The notes beneath the pieces were generated by a model. That model did no database searches. It saw nothing but the letters and a program-made list of their open reading frames with translations, and was not told the origin of the DNA. DNA of 64,000 nt, taken from Clostridia bacterium (lineage in GTDB: Bacteria; Bacillota; Limnochordia; DTU080; RSA5). Positions 55,132 through 64,000 of the stretch are shown here, one piece after another. A program made the position numbers and the translations under genes. Within the stretch, counting starts at the first letter, position 1. Each line of letters opens with the position of its first letter. Location of the stretch: assembly GCA_002919235.1 (NCBI GenBank), contig PKEX01000003.1:1-64000 (forward strand), in the 5' to 3' direction.

Positions 55132-56187
55132 ATGTACAAAATCGCGGTGATCCCCGGCGACGGGACGGGTCCTGAGGTCGTCCGGGAAGGGCTCAAAGTG
55201 CTGGAAGCCGCAGGGGCCAAGTTCGGTTTCCGCTACGAAACCGTGCACTACGACTTCGGCGGCGACCGCTACCTGCGCACCGGCGAGACGCTGCCCGATT
55301 CGGCCCTGGAGGAGCTGCGCGGCTTCGACGCCATCTACCTCGGCGCCATCGGCCACCCGGACGTGAAGCCGGGCATCTTGGAAAAGGGCATTCTGCTCCG
55401 GATCCGCTTCGAGCTGGACCAGTACGTCAACCTCCGGCCCGTCAAGCTCTACCCAGGGGTGGAGACGCCGCTGAAGGATAAGGGCCCCGAGCACATCGAT
55501 TTCGTGGTGGTGCGGGAGAACACCGAGGGCCTCTACACCGGCAGCGGCGGCTTTCTCAAGCGGGGCACGCCCGACGAAATCGCCATCCAGGAGTCGATCA
55601 ACACCCGCAAAGGCGTGGAGCGCTGCGTCCGGTTCGCGTTCGAGTACGCCCGCAAGCGCAACAAGCAGAAGAAGGTCACCCTCTGCGGCAAGACCAACGT
55701 CCTCACCTACGCCTTCGACCTGTGGGAGCGGGTCTTCCACGAGGTGGGCGAGAAGGACTACCCCGACATCCAGCGGGACTACGCCCACGTAGACGCCACC
55801 GTCATGTGGATGGTGAAGAACCCCGAGTGGTTCGACGTCATCGTCACCGACAACATGTTCGGCGACATCATCACCGACCTGGGCGCGATGATCCAGGGCG
55901 GCATGGGCATCGCCGCCGGCGGGAACATCAATCCCGAGGGGACCAGCATGTTCGAGCCCATCGGCGGTTCGGCGCCCAAGTACACCGGCAAGAACATGAT
56001 CAACCCGCTGGCGGCCATCTGCGCGGCGGGCATGATGCTGGAGACCCTGGGCGAAACCGAGGCGGCCCAAGCCATCGACCAGGCGGTGGCCACCGTCTGC
56101 TCCCGGCACCTCAAGAGCCTGGCCGCGGGGCAAATGGGCTACACCACCAGCGAAGTGGGCGACCTGGTCTGCCGGTACATCGCCTGA
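55132..56187 (+). CDS. isocitrate/isopropylmalate dehydrogenase family protein
   Basis: IAVIPGDGTGPEVVREG, VVRENTEGLYTG, DNMFGDIITDLGAMIQGGMG, EPIGGSAPKYTGKNMINPLA. Confidence 0.92.
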   Translation: MYKIAVIPGDGTGPEVVREGLKVLEAAGAKFGFRYETVHYDFGGDRYLRTGETLPDSALEELRGFDAIYLGAIGHPDVKPGILEKGILLRIRFELDQYVNLRPVKLYPGVETPLKDKGPEHIDFVVVRENTEGLYTGSGGFLKRGTPDEIAIQESINTRKGVERCVRFAFEYARKRNKQKKVTLCGKTNVLTYAFDLWERVFHEVGEKDYPDIQRDYAHVDATVMWMVKNPEWFDVIVTDNMFGDIITDLGAMIQGGMGIAAGGNINPEGTSMFEPIGGSAPKYTGKNMINPLAAICAAGMMLETLGETEAAQAIDQAVATVCSRHLKSLAAGQMGYTTSEVGDLVCRYIA

Positions 56188-56224
56188 GTTCACCCGAACG
56201 CGCGCGAAAGTTGGGGACGGCCTT

Positions 56225-57772
56225 ATGTCGGCGGTGGAGCGGACCGATTTTCTCGTGGTGGGCAGCGGCATCGCCGGCCTGGCCACGGCCATCAAAGCCA
56301 GCCGGCACGGCGAGGTCACGCTGCTGACCAAGGGCCATCTGATGGAAAGCAACACCTTTTACGCCCAGGGGGGCATCGCGGCCGCCGTGGGCCCCGACGA
56401 CTCGCCTGCGGAGCACCTTGTCGACACACTGCGGGCCGGCCACGACCTGGTGCGGGAGGACGCCGCCGCCATCTTGGTGGAGGACGGCCCCCAGCGGGTG
56501 ATGGAACTCATCCAGCTCGGGGCCCGCTTCGACGTGGGCCCCGACGGCTCGCTCCTCTTGGGCCGGGAAGGCGCCCACAGCCGCAACCGGATCCTCCACG
56601 CCCGGGGCGACGCGACCGGCGAGGAGATCGCCGAGGTGCTGGCCGCCCGGGCCACAGAGATCCCGGCCATCCGGATCCGGGAGCACCACCACGTCCTGGA
56701 CCTGGTGGTGGACCAGGGCCGCTGCATCGGGGCGGCCGCGGTGGACGCCTCAGGGGAGCTGCGCCTCTTCCTGGCCCGGGCGGTCGTGATGGCCACGGGC
56801 GGCTGCGGCCAGGTGTACCGGTACACCACCAACCCGCCGGTGGCCACCGGGGACGGGTTCGCCGTCGCCCACGCCCACGGCGTCACCCTGGTGGACATGG
56901 AGTTCGTGCAGTTTCATCCTACCGCGCTGGCCCGGGCCGACGACCCCCTGGTCCTCATCTCCGAAGCGGTGCGGGGCGAAGGAGCCCGGCTGGTCAACGA
57001 CGCCGGCGACCCGTTCATGCGCCGAGAGCACCCCATGGCCGATCTCGCGCCCCGGGACGTCGTGGCGCGGGCGATCTTTCGGGAGATGCAGGCCGGCCGC
57101 AAGGTGTTTCTCGACGCTCGCCCTATCGGCCCGCGGTTTGCAGACCGGTTCCCTACGATTTACCAAGCGTGCCGGGAGCGAGGCATCGACCCGGCGCGGG
57201 ATCTTATTCCCATCGCCCCTGCCGCCCACTTCATCATGGGCGGCATTCAGACCGACCTCCTGGGCCGCACCAGCCTGCCCGGGCTGTACGCCGTGGGCGA
57301 AGCGGCGTGCACGGGAGTGCACGGCGCGAACCGCCTGGCCAGCAACTCGCTCCTGGAAGGACTAGTCTTTGCCGACCGGATCGCCGGCGCCTTGAAGGAC
57401 GAGGCTCCGGCGGCGGCGGCCGTGCCCCCGGGGTACCAAGAGCAGCTGGCCGCCCGGCGCGGCCTCGTCCAGGGCAGGCCGTACCGGGACCGCACCGGGG
57501 AATTTCCCGAGCTGGTGGCACGGCTGCGGCAGGTGATGTGGGATCACGTGGGAATCATTCGCAGCGCCGAGGGCCTCCGCCGGGCTTTGGACGCCCTGGC
57601 GGAGATCGAGCGCGCCGCGCCGCGGGACGCCTGGACGCTGCACAACATGGTCCAGACCGGAAAGCTCATCGCCCGCGCGGCGCTGGAGCGCGAAGAGAGC
57701 CGCGGCGGGCACTACCGGGAGGATTTCCCCGAAGAGCGCGCGGCGTGGAAAGGGAGGCGCGTGACGCTTTGA
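56225..57772 (+). CDS. nadB: L-aspartate oxidase
   Basis: DFLVVGSGIAGLATAIKA, TFYAQGGIAAAVGPDD, MEFVQFHPTAL, GLYAVGEAACTGVHGANRLASNSLLEGLVF. Confidence 0.96.
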   Translation: MSAVERTDFLVVGSGIAGLATAIKASRHGEVTLLTKGHLMESNTFYAQGGIAAAVGPDDSPAEHLVDTLRAGHDLVREDAAAILVEDGPQRVMELIQLGARFDVGPDGSLLLGREGAHSRNRILHARGDATGEEIAEVLAARATEIPAIRIREHHHVLDLVVDQGRCIGAAAVDASGELRLFLARAVVMATGGCGQVYRYTTNPPVATGDGFAVAHAHGVTLVDMEFVQFHPTALARADDPLVLISEAVRGEGARLVNDAGDPFMRREHPMADLAPRDVVARAIFREMQAGRKVFLDARPIGPRFADRFPTIYQACRERGIDPARDLIPIAPAAHFIMGGIQTDLLGRTSLPGLYAVGEAACTGVHGANRLASNSLLEGLVFADRIAGALKDEAPAAAAVPPGYQEQLAARRGLVQGRPYRDRTGEFPELVARLRQVMWDHVGIIRSAEGLRRALDALAEIERAAPRDAWTLHNMVQTGKLIARAALEREESRGGHYREDFPEERAAWKGRRVTL

Positions 57773-58611
57773 ACCGGCTTCACCCCCTGCTGTACCAGGA
57801 GATCGTCGACCGCGCCTTGCTGGAGGACGTGGGGCACGGGGACCTCACCTCGGAAGCCATCATTCCCCCGCACCGCCTGGCCAAGGGCAAGATCGTCGCC
57901 AAAGCGCCCGGGCGCATCGCCGGCGTCGAGGTGGCGGCCTACGCCTTTCGCCGGGTGGACCCCGGCCTTGAGCTGGAGACGCTGGTCCAGGACGGCGACG
58001 CCGTCCAGCCCGGCGACGAAGTGCTCCGGCTGCGGGGCTCCGCCCGCAGCATGCTCACGGCGGAGCGGGTGGCTCTCAACTTTTTGCAGCGGCTCTCCGG
58101 GATCGCGACGGAAACGGCGAAAGCGGTGGAGGCCACCCGGGGCACCCAGGCCATCATCGTCGACACCCGCAAGACCACGCCCGGCCTGCGGGTGCTGGAA
58201 AAGTACGCCGTCCGGGTGGGGGGCGGGCGCAACCACCGCTTCGGCCTGGACGACGCGGTCCTGATCAAAGAGAACCACATCGCCGTGGCGGGCGGCATCC
58301 GCAGCGCCGTGGAGGCTGCCCGGGCGTACCTGGGGCACATGCACAAGATCGAGGTGGAAGTGGAAACCCTGGCGCAGGTGGAAGAAGCCGTGGCCGCGGG
58401 GGCCGATGCCGTCCTCCTGGACAACATGGACCTGGAGACCATGGCGGAAGCCGTCCGGCTGGTAGGCGGCCGGGCCCTCGTCGAAGCCTCCGGCGGCATC
58501 CGGCCCGAGACCGTCGCGCAGGTGGCCCGCACGGGAGTGGACGTCATCTCCCTGGGCTGGATCACCCACTCCGCCCCGGCCTTGGATTTGAGCCTGCTGG
58601 TGACGGTGTGA
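57769..58611 (+). CDS. nadC: nicotinate-nucleotide pyrophosphorylase (carboxylating)
   Basis: LLEDVGHGDLTSEAI, TRKTTPGLRVLEKYAVRVGGGRNHRFGLDDAVLIKENH; TTG start overlapping the nadB stop. Confidence 0.96.
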   Translation: MNRLHPLLYQEIVDRALLEDVGHGDLTSEAIIPPHRLAKGKIVAKAPGRIAGVEVAAYAFRRVDPGLELETLVQDGDAVQPGDEVLRLRGSARSMLTAERVALNFLQRLSGIATETAKAVEATRGTQAIIVDTRKTTPGLRVLEKYAVRVGGGRNHRFGLDDAVLIKENHIAVAGGIRSAVEAARAYLGHMHKIEVEVETLAQVEEAVAAGADAVLLDNMDLETMAEAVRLVGGRALVEASGGIRPETVAQVARTGVDVISLGWITHSAPALDLSLLVTV

Positions 58612-58614
58612 ACG

Positions 58615-59499
58615 TCACGAGGCACGCGGTGCGATAAGCCCGTCGATGCTCTCGCCGGCCCGCACCCGCTCCACCAGCCGGTCGTACTGCGCCTGGATCC
58701 GGCGGGTGACGGGACCGGGGCGCCCGTCGCCGACGGGGCGCCCGTCCACCGAGACCACCGCCATCACTTCCACGTTGGTGCTGGAGATGAAGAGCTCGTC
58801 CACGGCGTCCAGCGCGGCGGCCAGCGGTTCCTCCTCCACACCGATGCCTTCCTCCCTAGCGATGGCCAGGATCAGCCGGCGGGTGATGCCCGGGAGGACG
58901 TGCCCGTCCTCGGGATGGGTGACCAGCTTGCCGCCCTTCACGGCGAAGACGTTGGACGAGGTCCCTTCCGTCAGGATGCCGTCCCGCACGAACAGCGCCT
59001 CGAAGGCTCCGGCCTCCACCGCCTGCTGCTTCGCGAGGACGTTGGGCAAAAGCCCGATGGACTTGATGTCGCAGCGAGCCCAGCGGATGTCGGGGACGGT
59101 GATGCAGGCCACTCCCTGCTCCACCAGGCTGCGGCTGGGCCTGGCCAGCTCCCGGGCGATCATGAACACCGTGGGCTTGGGCTCGCGCGGGAAGGCGTGA
59201 CTGCGCGGGGCGGGCCCCCGGGTGACCTGGACGTAGAGGCTCCCGTCGCCGATCCCGTTCTTCCGCACCGTTTCGAGGCCGGCCTCCGCCAGCGCCGCGA
59301 CGTCGATTTCGGGCAGGCGGATCTCCCGGGCCGAGCGGGCCAGCCGCTCCATGTGGGCCTGCATGGCAAAGGGATGGCCGCCGTAAAACCGGATCACTTC
59401 GTACACCCCGTCGGCGAAGAGGTTGCCGCGGTCCTCCACGGGCACTCGCGCCTCTTCGTACGGGACAAACCTGCCGTTGAGATAGACGATCTCAGCCAA
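58615..59499 (-). CDS. dat: D-amino acid aminotransferase (class IV)
   Basis: YLNGRFVPYEEARVPVEDRGNLFADGVYEVIRFYGG, ALFVRDGILTEGTSSNVFAV. Confidence 0.88.
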   Translation of the reverse strand: MAEIVYLNGRFVPYEEARVPVEDRGNLFADGVYEVIRFYGGHPFAMQAHMERLARSAREIRLPEIDVAALAEAGLETVRKNGIGDGSLYVQVTRGPAPRSHAFPREPKPTVFMIARELARPSRSLVEQGVACITVPDIRWARCDIKSIGLLPNVLAKQQAVEAGAFEALFVRDGILTEGTSSNVFAVKGGKLVTHPEDGHVLPGITRRLILAIAREEGIGVEEEPLAAALDAVDELFISSTNVEVMAVVSVDGRPVGDGRPGPVTRRIQAQYDRLVERVRAGESIDGLIAPRAS

Positions 59500-59510
59500 C
59501 GCGATTCCCC

Positions 59511-60605
59511 CTAGAGCCGCCTGGATGACGAGGCGACTTCAAACTCCTGCTGGTACTGGCGCCATCCGTCCACCTCGACGCTGACCCGCCAGCGGCCGTC
59601 GAACTCGCCGGGCCAGCGCTCCGCGATGAGACTGCGGCGGTAGATCACGTCATTCCGGGAGTCGGCCCGAAAGACCGTCCCCCGGTCGGTGCGCCAGAGC
59701 TCCCACTGGCCCGCGGCGTCCAAACGCTGCCAGTACACCGAATATTCCCCGTATTCCCCGGCGCCTGCCCGGCCCCCTCCTCGCTCCCAGCGCCAGTATA
59801 CGCCGAGGGCGATGGGGCTTTCCCCGGGCCGGTCTACCAGCCGGCCCACCCGGCGCCACTCCCCTTGCCCGCGGTCCGTCTCCGTCCACAACACCGCCGC
59901 GTCCGCCGCGACGAAGGGGGCAAAGTACCGGCCGTAGCGGGCTTCGGCCCACGCCACCACCGCCTGCTGCCCGGTGGCCCGGGCGAGGGAAAGGGGTGAC
60001 AGCGCCGCCCAGCTCAGCAGGGCGATCAGGACCAGCGCGGCAGCCCGCTCCAGCGGGCCGGCCCGGGGCCGGGTCGCGGGCCAAGGCTCCGGCAGGCCTA
60101 CGAGGCTCGCGGCCAGGGCGCCGCCGATGAGCCCGCCCAGATGAGCGTATTGGTCCACGTTGGGCACGGTGAAGCCGATGATCAAGTTGAGCCCGAGGAT
60201 CTGGGCGAAGGACGAATCGATGCTGAGCCACCTCTTGGGCAGCCGGCGCAGGCGGTAGTGGAGGGTATAGCCCATCAGGCCGAAGATGGCCGCCGACGCG
60301 CCCACGGCGAGCCCGTCCGGCCTCATCAGCAGGCTGGCGTAGGCGCCGATGATCCCGCCCACGAAGTAGACCGCGAGAAACCGCCCCGTGCCGATCAGCC
60401 CTTCCACCAGCCGCCCGAAGATATAGAGCGCGTACATATTGAACGCGATGTGGGTCAGGCCGGCGTGGATGAAGTGAGGGGCAATCAACCGGTGCCACTC
60501 GCCCGCCCACAGCGAATGCGAGACCGCCCCCCAAAGCAGGATCCTTCCGCCCAGGAGCCAATCGACCGCGAAGACGGTGGCGGAGATGACGATGAGCGCT
60601 TGGGT
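59511..60605 (-). CDS. rhomboid-family intramembrane serine protease (5' end uncertain)
   Basis: HAGLTHIAFNMYALYIFG, GASAAIFGLMGY (catalytic Ser), YAHLGGLIGGALAA; conserved TM1 TQALIVISATVFAVDWLL lies upstream of the first canonical start codon (TTG 60488). Confidence 0.8.
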   Translation of the reverse strand, partial: TQALIVISATVFAVDWLLGGRILLWGAVSHSLWAGEWHRLIAPHFIHAGLTHIAFNMYALYIFGRLVEGLIGTGRFLAVYFVGGIIGAYASLLMRPDGLAVGASAAIFGLMGYTLHYRLRRLPKRWLSIDSSFAQILGLNLIIGFTVPNVDQYAHLGGLIGGALAASLVGLPEPWPATRPRAGPLERAAALVLIALLSWAALSPLSLARATGQQAVVAWAEARYGRYFAPFVAADAAVLWTETDRGQGEWRRVGRLVDRPGESPIALGVYWRWERGGGRAGAGEYGEYSVYWQRLDAAGQWELWRTDRGTVFRADSRNDVIYRRSLIAERWPGEFDGRWRVSVEVDGWRQYQQEFEVASSSRRL

Positions 60606-60650
60606 GCCACTCCAGCGTTGCGTCCCTAGCCACCTCGCTCGGAAGGACCG

Positions 60651-60959
60651 TCAAAGGGCGACCTTGATCTCCCCGTCTTCCACTTTCACCGGGTACGTCG
60701 CGACGGGCGCCCACGCCGGCAGGGACAGCGCGGCCCCGGTCTTCACATTGAAGCGGGCGCCGTGCCTGGGGCAGACCACCACTTCGCCGCGGAACTCCCC
60801 CTCCGAGAGCGACGCTTCGGCGTGGGAGCACATGTCGTCGATGGCGTAGACGGTCCCGTCCACGTTGAAGAGCGCCACCCGCTTGCCGTGGACGATGACG
60901 CACATCTTTTCGCCCGGAGCCAGATCTCCTGCCTTGGCGACGGGGACAAACTCAGCCAT
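60651..60959 (-). CDS. Rieske-type [2Fe-2S] ferredoxin-like protein
   Basis: DDMCSHAEASLSEGEFRGEVVVCPRHGARFNVKTG. Confidence 0.93.
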   Translation of the reverse strand: MAEFVPVAKAGDLAPGEKMCVIVHGKRVALFNVDGTVYAIDDMCSHAEASLSEGEFRGEVVVCPRHGARFNVKTGAALSLPAWAPVATYPVKVEDGEIKVAL

Positions 60960-60991
60960 GGGCCTACCTCCTGAAGGGTAAACGTTGCCGC

Positions 60992-61019
60992 GAAAAGGCC
61001 CCCGCATGAGAGGGGGCCT
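60992..61019 (-). terminator. intrinsic terminator after sufB
   Basis: Reverse strand AGGCCCCCtctcatgcGGGGGCCTTTTCGC. Confidence 0.75.
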
Positions 61020-61087
61020 GTCGCACGCGTCACCTGCGCGCCGGAAGAGAGGGGCGCTTCGCCGGCGGGCTGGACGGCCCGCCGCGA

Positions 61088-62488
61088 TCAGCCCACCGAA
61101 CCTTCCATCTCCAGTGCGATGAGCCGGTTGAGCTCGACGGCGTACTCCATCGGCAGCTCCTTCGCGAAGGGTTCGAAGAACCCCTGCACGATGAGCATGG
61201 TGGCCTCCTCCTCGCTGAGGCCGCGGCTCATCAGGTAGAAGAGCTGCTCCTCCGAGACCCGGCTCACCGTGGCTTCGTGCTCCATGGTCACGTCGTTCTC
61301 CAGGATCTCGATGTACGGGATGGTGTCCGACTTGGAGCCGTCGTCGAACATCAGGGCGTCGCACTCCACCCGGATCTTGGACCGGGTCGCGCCCTTGGCC
61401 ACGTGAGCCAAGCCGCGGTAGGTGGTGTGGCCGCCGCCGAAGCTGATGGACTTGGAGACGATCTTGGACGTGGTGTCCGGCGCGGCGTGGATCACCTTGG
61501 CGCCGGCGTCCTGGTGCTGGCCGGGGCCCGCCATGGCCACCGAGATGATGTCGGCCCGGGCGCCGCGGCCCAGCATGTACACGGCCGGGTACTTCATGGT
61601 CAACTTGGAGCCGAGGTTGCCGTCGACCCACTCCATGGTCGCATCCTCGTAGGCCACGGCCCGCTTGGTCACCAGGTTGTAGACGTTGTGCGACCAGTTC
61701 TGGATGGTGGTGTAGCGGCACTGGGCGCCCTTCTTGACGATGATCTCCACCACGGCGCTGTGCAGCGAGTCGGTGGAGTAGATGGGCGCCGTGCAGCCCT
61801 CGACGTAGTGCACCTTGCTCCCCGGCTCGCAGATGATGAGCGTCCGCTCGAACTGGCCCAGGTTCTCCGCGTTGATGCGGAAGTACGCCTGGAGCGGGAT
61901 GGTCACTTCGACCCCCTCAGGGACGTACACGAAGCTGCCGCCGCTCCACACCGCCGTGTTGAGGGCGGCGAACTTGTTGTCCGAAGCGGGCACTACGGTG
62001 CCGAAGTACTCCCGCACCAAGTCGGGGTATTCCCGCACCGCCGTGTCGGTGTCGCAGAAGATGACACCCTGCTCCTCCAGGTCCTTGCGCATGTTGTGGT
62101 AGACGACCTCGGAGTCGTACTGGGCCGACACGCCCGCGAGCCACTTCTGCTCGGCTTCGGGGATCCCCAGGCGGTCGAAGGTGCGCTTGATGTTTTCCGG
62201 CACCTCGTCCCAGGAGCGCCCCTGGCGGTCGGTGGGCCGGGAGTAGTAGTAGATGTCGTCGAAGTTGAGCTCGCTCAGGTCCCCGCCCCAGGTAGGCATC
62301 GGCTTGGACAAGAAGATGTCCAGCGCCTTGAGACGAATCTCCCGCATCCAGCCGGGCTCGCCTTTCATCTCGGAGATCTGCTCAACCACCCTGCGGCTGA
62401 GGCCCTTTTCGGTCCGGAAAACCGCGAGGTCCGGGTCGCGAAACCCGTACTTATACTCGGTACTCAGTTCAAGTTGGTCCTTGGCCAA
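61088..62488 (-). CDS. sufB: Fe-S cluster assembly protein SufB
   Basis: [74 protein letters not shown] start. Confidence 0.96.
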   Translation of the reverse strand: MAKDQLELSTEYKYGFRDPDLAVFRTEKGLSRRVVEQISEMKGEPGWMREIRLKALDIFLSKPMPTWGGDLSELNFDDIYYYSRPTDRQGRSWDEVPENIKRTFDRLGIPEAEQKWLAGVSAQYDSEVVYHNMRKDLEEQGVIFCDTDTAVREYPDLVREYFGTVVPASDNKFAALNTAVWSGGSFVYVPEGVEVTIPLQAYFRINAENLGQFERTLIICEPGSKVHYVEGCTAPIYSTDSLHSAVVEIIVKKGAQCRYTTIQNWSHNVYNLVTKRAVAYEDATMEWVDGNLGSKLTMKYPAVYMLGRGARADIISVAMAGPGQHQDAGAKVIHAAPDTTSKIVSKSISFGGGHTTYRGLAHVAKGATRSKIRVECDALMFDDGSKSDTIPYIEILENDVTMEHEATVSRVSEEQLFYLMSRGLSEEEATMLIVQGFFEPFAKELPMEYAVELNRLIALEMEGSVG

Positions 62489-62685
62489 CGCTAGAAACCT
62501 CCTTCGCGGGCCGTAAGCAAGACGACATTACGGCTCGCTTCTAGCCTAATCGTTTCGGAGGGAGTCGTCAAGCACAGGGATGGCATCCCTTCCTTTTACA
62601 TCGCGCGATGGGCAGCGGCGCCGCCTTCGCCCGGCGGTCCCACGCATAAGATGCGGCACGGGCACGCAGATTAACCCTGTCTGGG

Positions 62686-63285
62686 GTGGGCGGCGTGGCG
62701 CGCATTCTGCTGGACATGGACGGCATCCTCTGCGACCTGACGGGGAAGTGGTTCTCCCTCTACAATGAGGAGTACGGCGACGACCTCCGCGTCGACGCCC
62801 TCAAGGAGTGGGGTCCCCACAAGTTCGCCAAGGCGGGCAAGGCCATCTACAAGTACCTGGCCCGTCCGGGCTTCTTCCGGGACCTCGAGCCCCTCCCGGG
62901 CGCCGTCGCGGGGGTGCGGGCCCTGTGCCGGCGGGGCCACGAGGTGGTGATCGTCACCGCTGCGCGGAAAGGGCACGGGGACAAGCTGGAGTGGATCCGC
63001 CGGCACCTGCCCTTCCTCCCCCGCGACCACGTGGTCTTCGCCCACCGCAAAGAGCTGATCCGGGGCGATCTCCTTTTCGACGACGCACCCCACAACCTCG
63101 AGGCGTTCGCGCCCTACGGCGTCCCGGTGGCGATGGCGTATCCCTACAATGAGACTGTCCCGTACACCCGGGTGCGGGACTGGCCCGAGTTCCTCGCCCT
63201 GGTGGACCGCCTGTTCCCCGCGGCGAAGCCGGCCCGCGGCCCAAGAGCCGGGGCCGCGCTTGAACCCCCGCTCCCCTTCGTATAA
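62686..63285 (+). CDS. HAD-type 5'(3')-deoxyribonucleotidase-like protein
   Basis: ILLDMDGILCDLTGKW, GDLLFDDAPHNLEAF. Confidence 0.8.
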   Translation: MGGVARILLDMDGILCDLTGKWFSLYNEEYGDDLRVDALKEWGPHKFAKAGKAIYKYLARPGFFRDLEPLPGAVAGVRALCRRGHEVVIVTAARKGHGDKLEWIRRHLPFLPRDHVVFAHRKELIRGDLLFDDAPHNLEAFAPYGVPVAMAYPYNETVPYTRVRDWPEFLALVDRLFPAAKPARGPRAGAALEPPLPFV

Positions 63286-63353
63286 GCTGGAAGTACCCTC
63301 AATCAGCTTCCGAGGCGGCGCCCGGCGCCGCTCTGGAAAGGAGTGTGCTCTCC

Positions 63354-63653
63354 ATGGCGCTCACCGAAGAGAAGGTGAGGGAGGCGCTGACCGCGGTCGT
63401 CGATCCCGAACTGGGTTTCAACATCGTCGATTTGGGCTTGGTCTATGACGTCGCCATCGAAGGCGACACGGTGACGGTGACGATGACGCTCACGTCGATG
63501 GCGTGTCCCTTGGGACCCCAGATCGTGCAAGAGGCGCGCGAGGCCGTCGAAAAGCTGGAAGGGGTCTCCCACGCCAACATCAACGTCGTCTTTAGCCCCC
63601 CGTGGCATCCCGACATGATGCGGGAGGAGATCCGCTGGCTGTTCGGCCGGTGA
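63354..63653 (+). CDS. DUF59/MIP18-type metal-sulfur cluster assembly factor
   Basis: VVDPELGFNIVDLGLVYDV, TLTSMACPLGPQI, VVFSPPWHPDMM. Confidence 0.92.
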   Translation: MALTEEKVREALTAVVDPELGFNIVDLGLVYDVAIEGDTVTVTMTLTSMACPLGPQIVQEAREAVEKLEGVSHANINVVFSPPWHPDMMREEIRWLFGR

Positions 63654-63670
63654 TGGGCGGGAACGAAAAA

Positions 63671-63707
63671 GGTACCTGCCCGGGCGACCTCTTCCCGGGC
63701 AGGTACC
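63671..63707 (-). terminator. intrinsic terminator
   Basis: GGTACCTGCCCGGG/CCCGGGCAGGTACC 14-bp perfect stem; TTTTT on the reverse strand. Confidence 0.85.
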
Positions 63708-63734
63708 GGATACCGCTCGCAAAGGAGTCTCTTT

Positions 63735-64000
63735 CTACCAAGCGTAACCGACGCTGAACGTGAGTCCCGCGCCCAAGAGCGTCACATCATCATATTCCGG
63801 GCCCAGGGCGGGCTGCCACAAGGCCCCTCGGATTCCCAGAGTCGAACCGGGAGACGTCTGAGACTCGTATTCACCCGACAGCACCCCCACCAGGAGCCCG
63901 ATGGGGTTGACAGTGACGGCGTTGTTCGGCGCGCCTTGTGCGAACACTAAGCTAGTTAGAGTCAGTAAGGCGATCGCAACAGCTACAACAAAGGCAAGCA
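63735..64000 (-). CDS. exported beta-barrel-like protein, truncated by window end
   Basis: In-frame signal peptide LAFVVAVAIALLTLTSLVFAQ runs to the window edge; C-terminal LGAGLTFSVGYAW ends in an aromatic residue. Confidence 0.6.
   Translation of the reverse strand, partial: LAFVVAVAIALLTLTSLVFAQGAPNNAVTVNPIGLLVGVLSGEYESQTSPGSTLGIRGALWQPALGPEYDDVTLLGAGLTFSVGYAW

Noticed and set aside
60651-60653. Rieske stop UGA as a definite selenocysteine codon
   Set aside because: No SECIS-like hairpin could be supported immediately downstream; kept only as one of several explanations for the missing rhomboid start.

Overview
High-GC bacterial chromosomal segment, probably a spore-forming Firmicute-type lineage (SpoIIE, YhcN/YlaJ-like, glmS ribozyme, S-box). 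It is densely packed with mostly housekeeping genes: glmS, pfkA, two FtsH-type genes, selB, trmFO, bioY/birA, folB/folE, tilS, acs, metX/metY, cysK, nrdR/nrdJ, nadB/nadC and sufB. RNA and regulatory elements include a glmS ribozyme upstream of glmS, a SAM-I riboswitch upstream of metYX, a BirA-type operator and several intrinsic terminators. No rRNA, tRNA or CRISPR array was recognised. Main points for follow-up: (1) an intact full-length P1B-type ATPase homologue in which essentially every catalytic motif is replaced; (2) a ~270-bp imperfect palindrome with two outward-facing promoter-like motifs lying between two convergent genes, bordered by 11-bp helically phased repeats; (3) an unclassified structured RNA with terminator upstream of a tyrosine recombinase that lacks the first catalytic Arg; (4) a LAGLIDADG intein in class II ribonucleotide reductase; (5) a rhomboid gene in the same frame as a Rieske gene, separated only by UGA and without a canonical start codon upstream of TM1; (6) exported beta-barrel-like proteins with C-terminal aromatic residues, suggesting an outer membrane alongside sporulation genes. 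All calls come from reading the sequence; no database searches were run.
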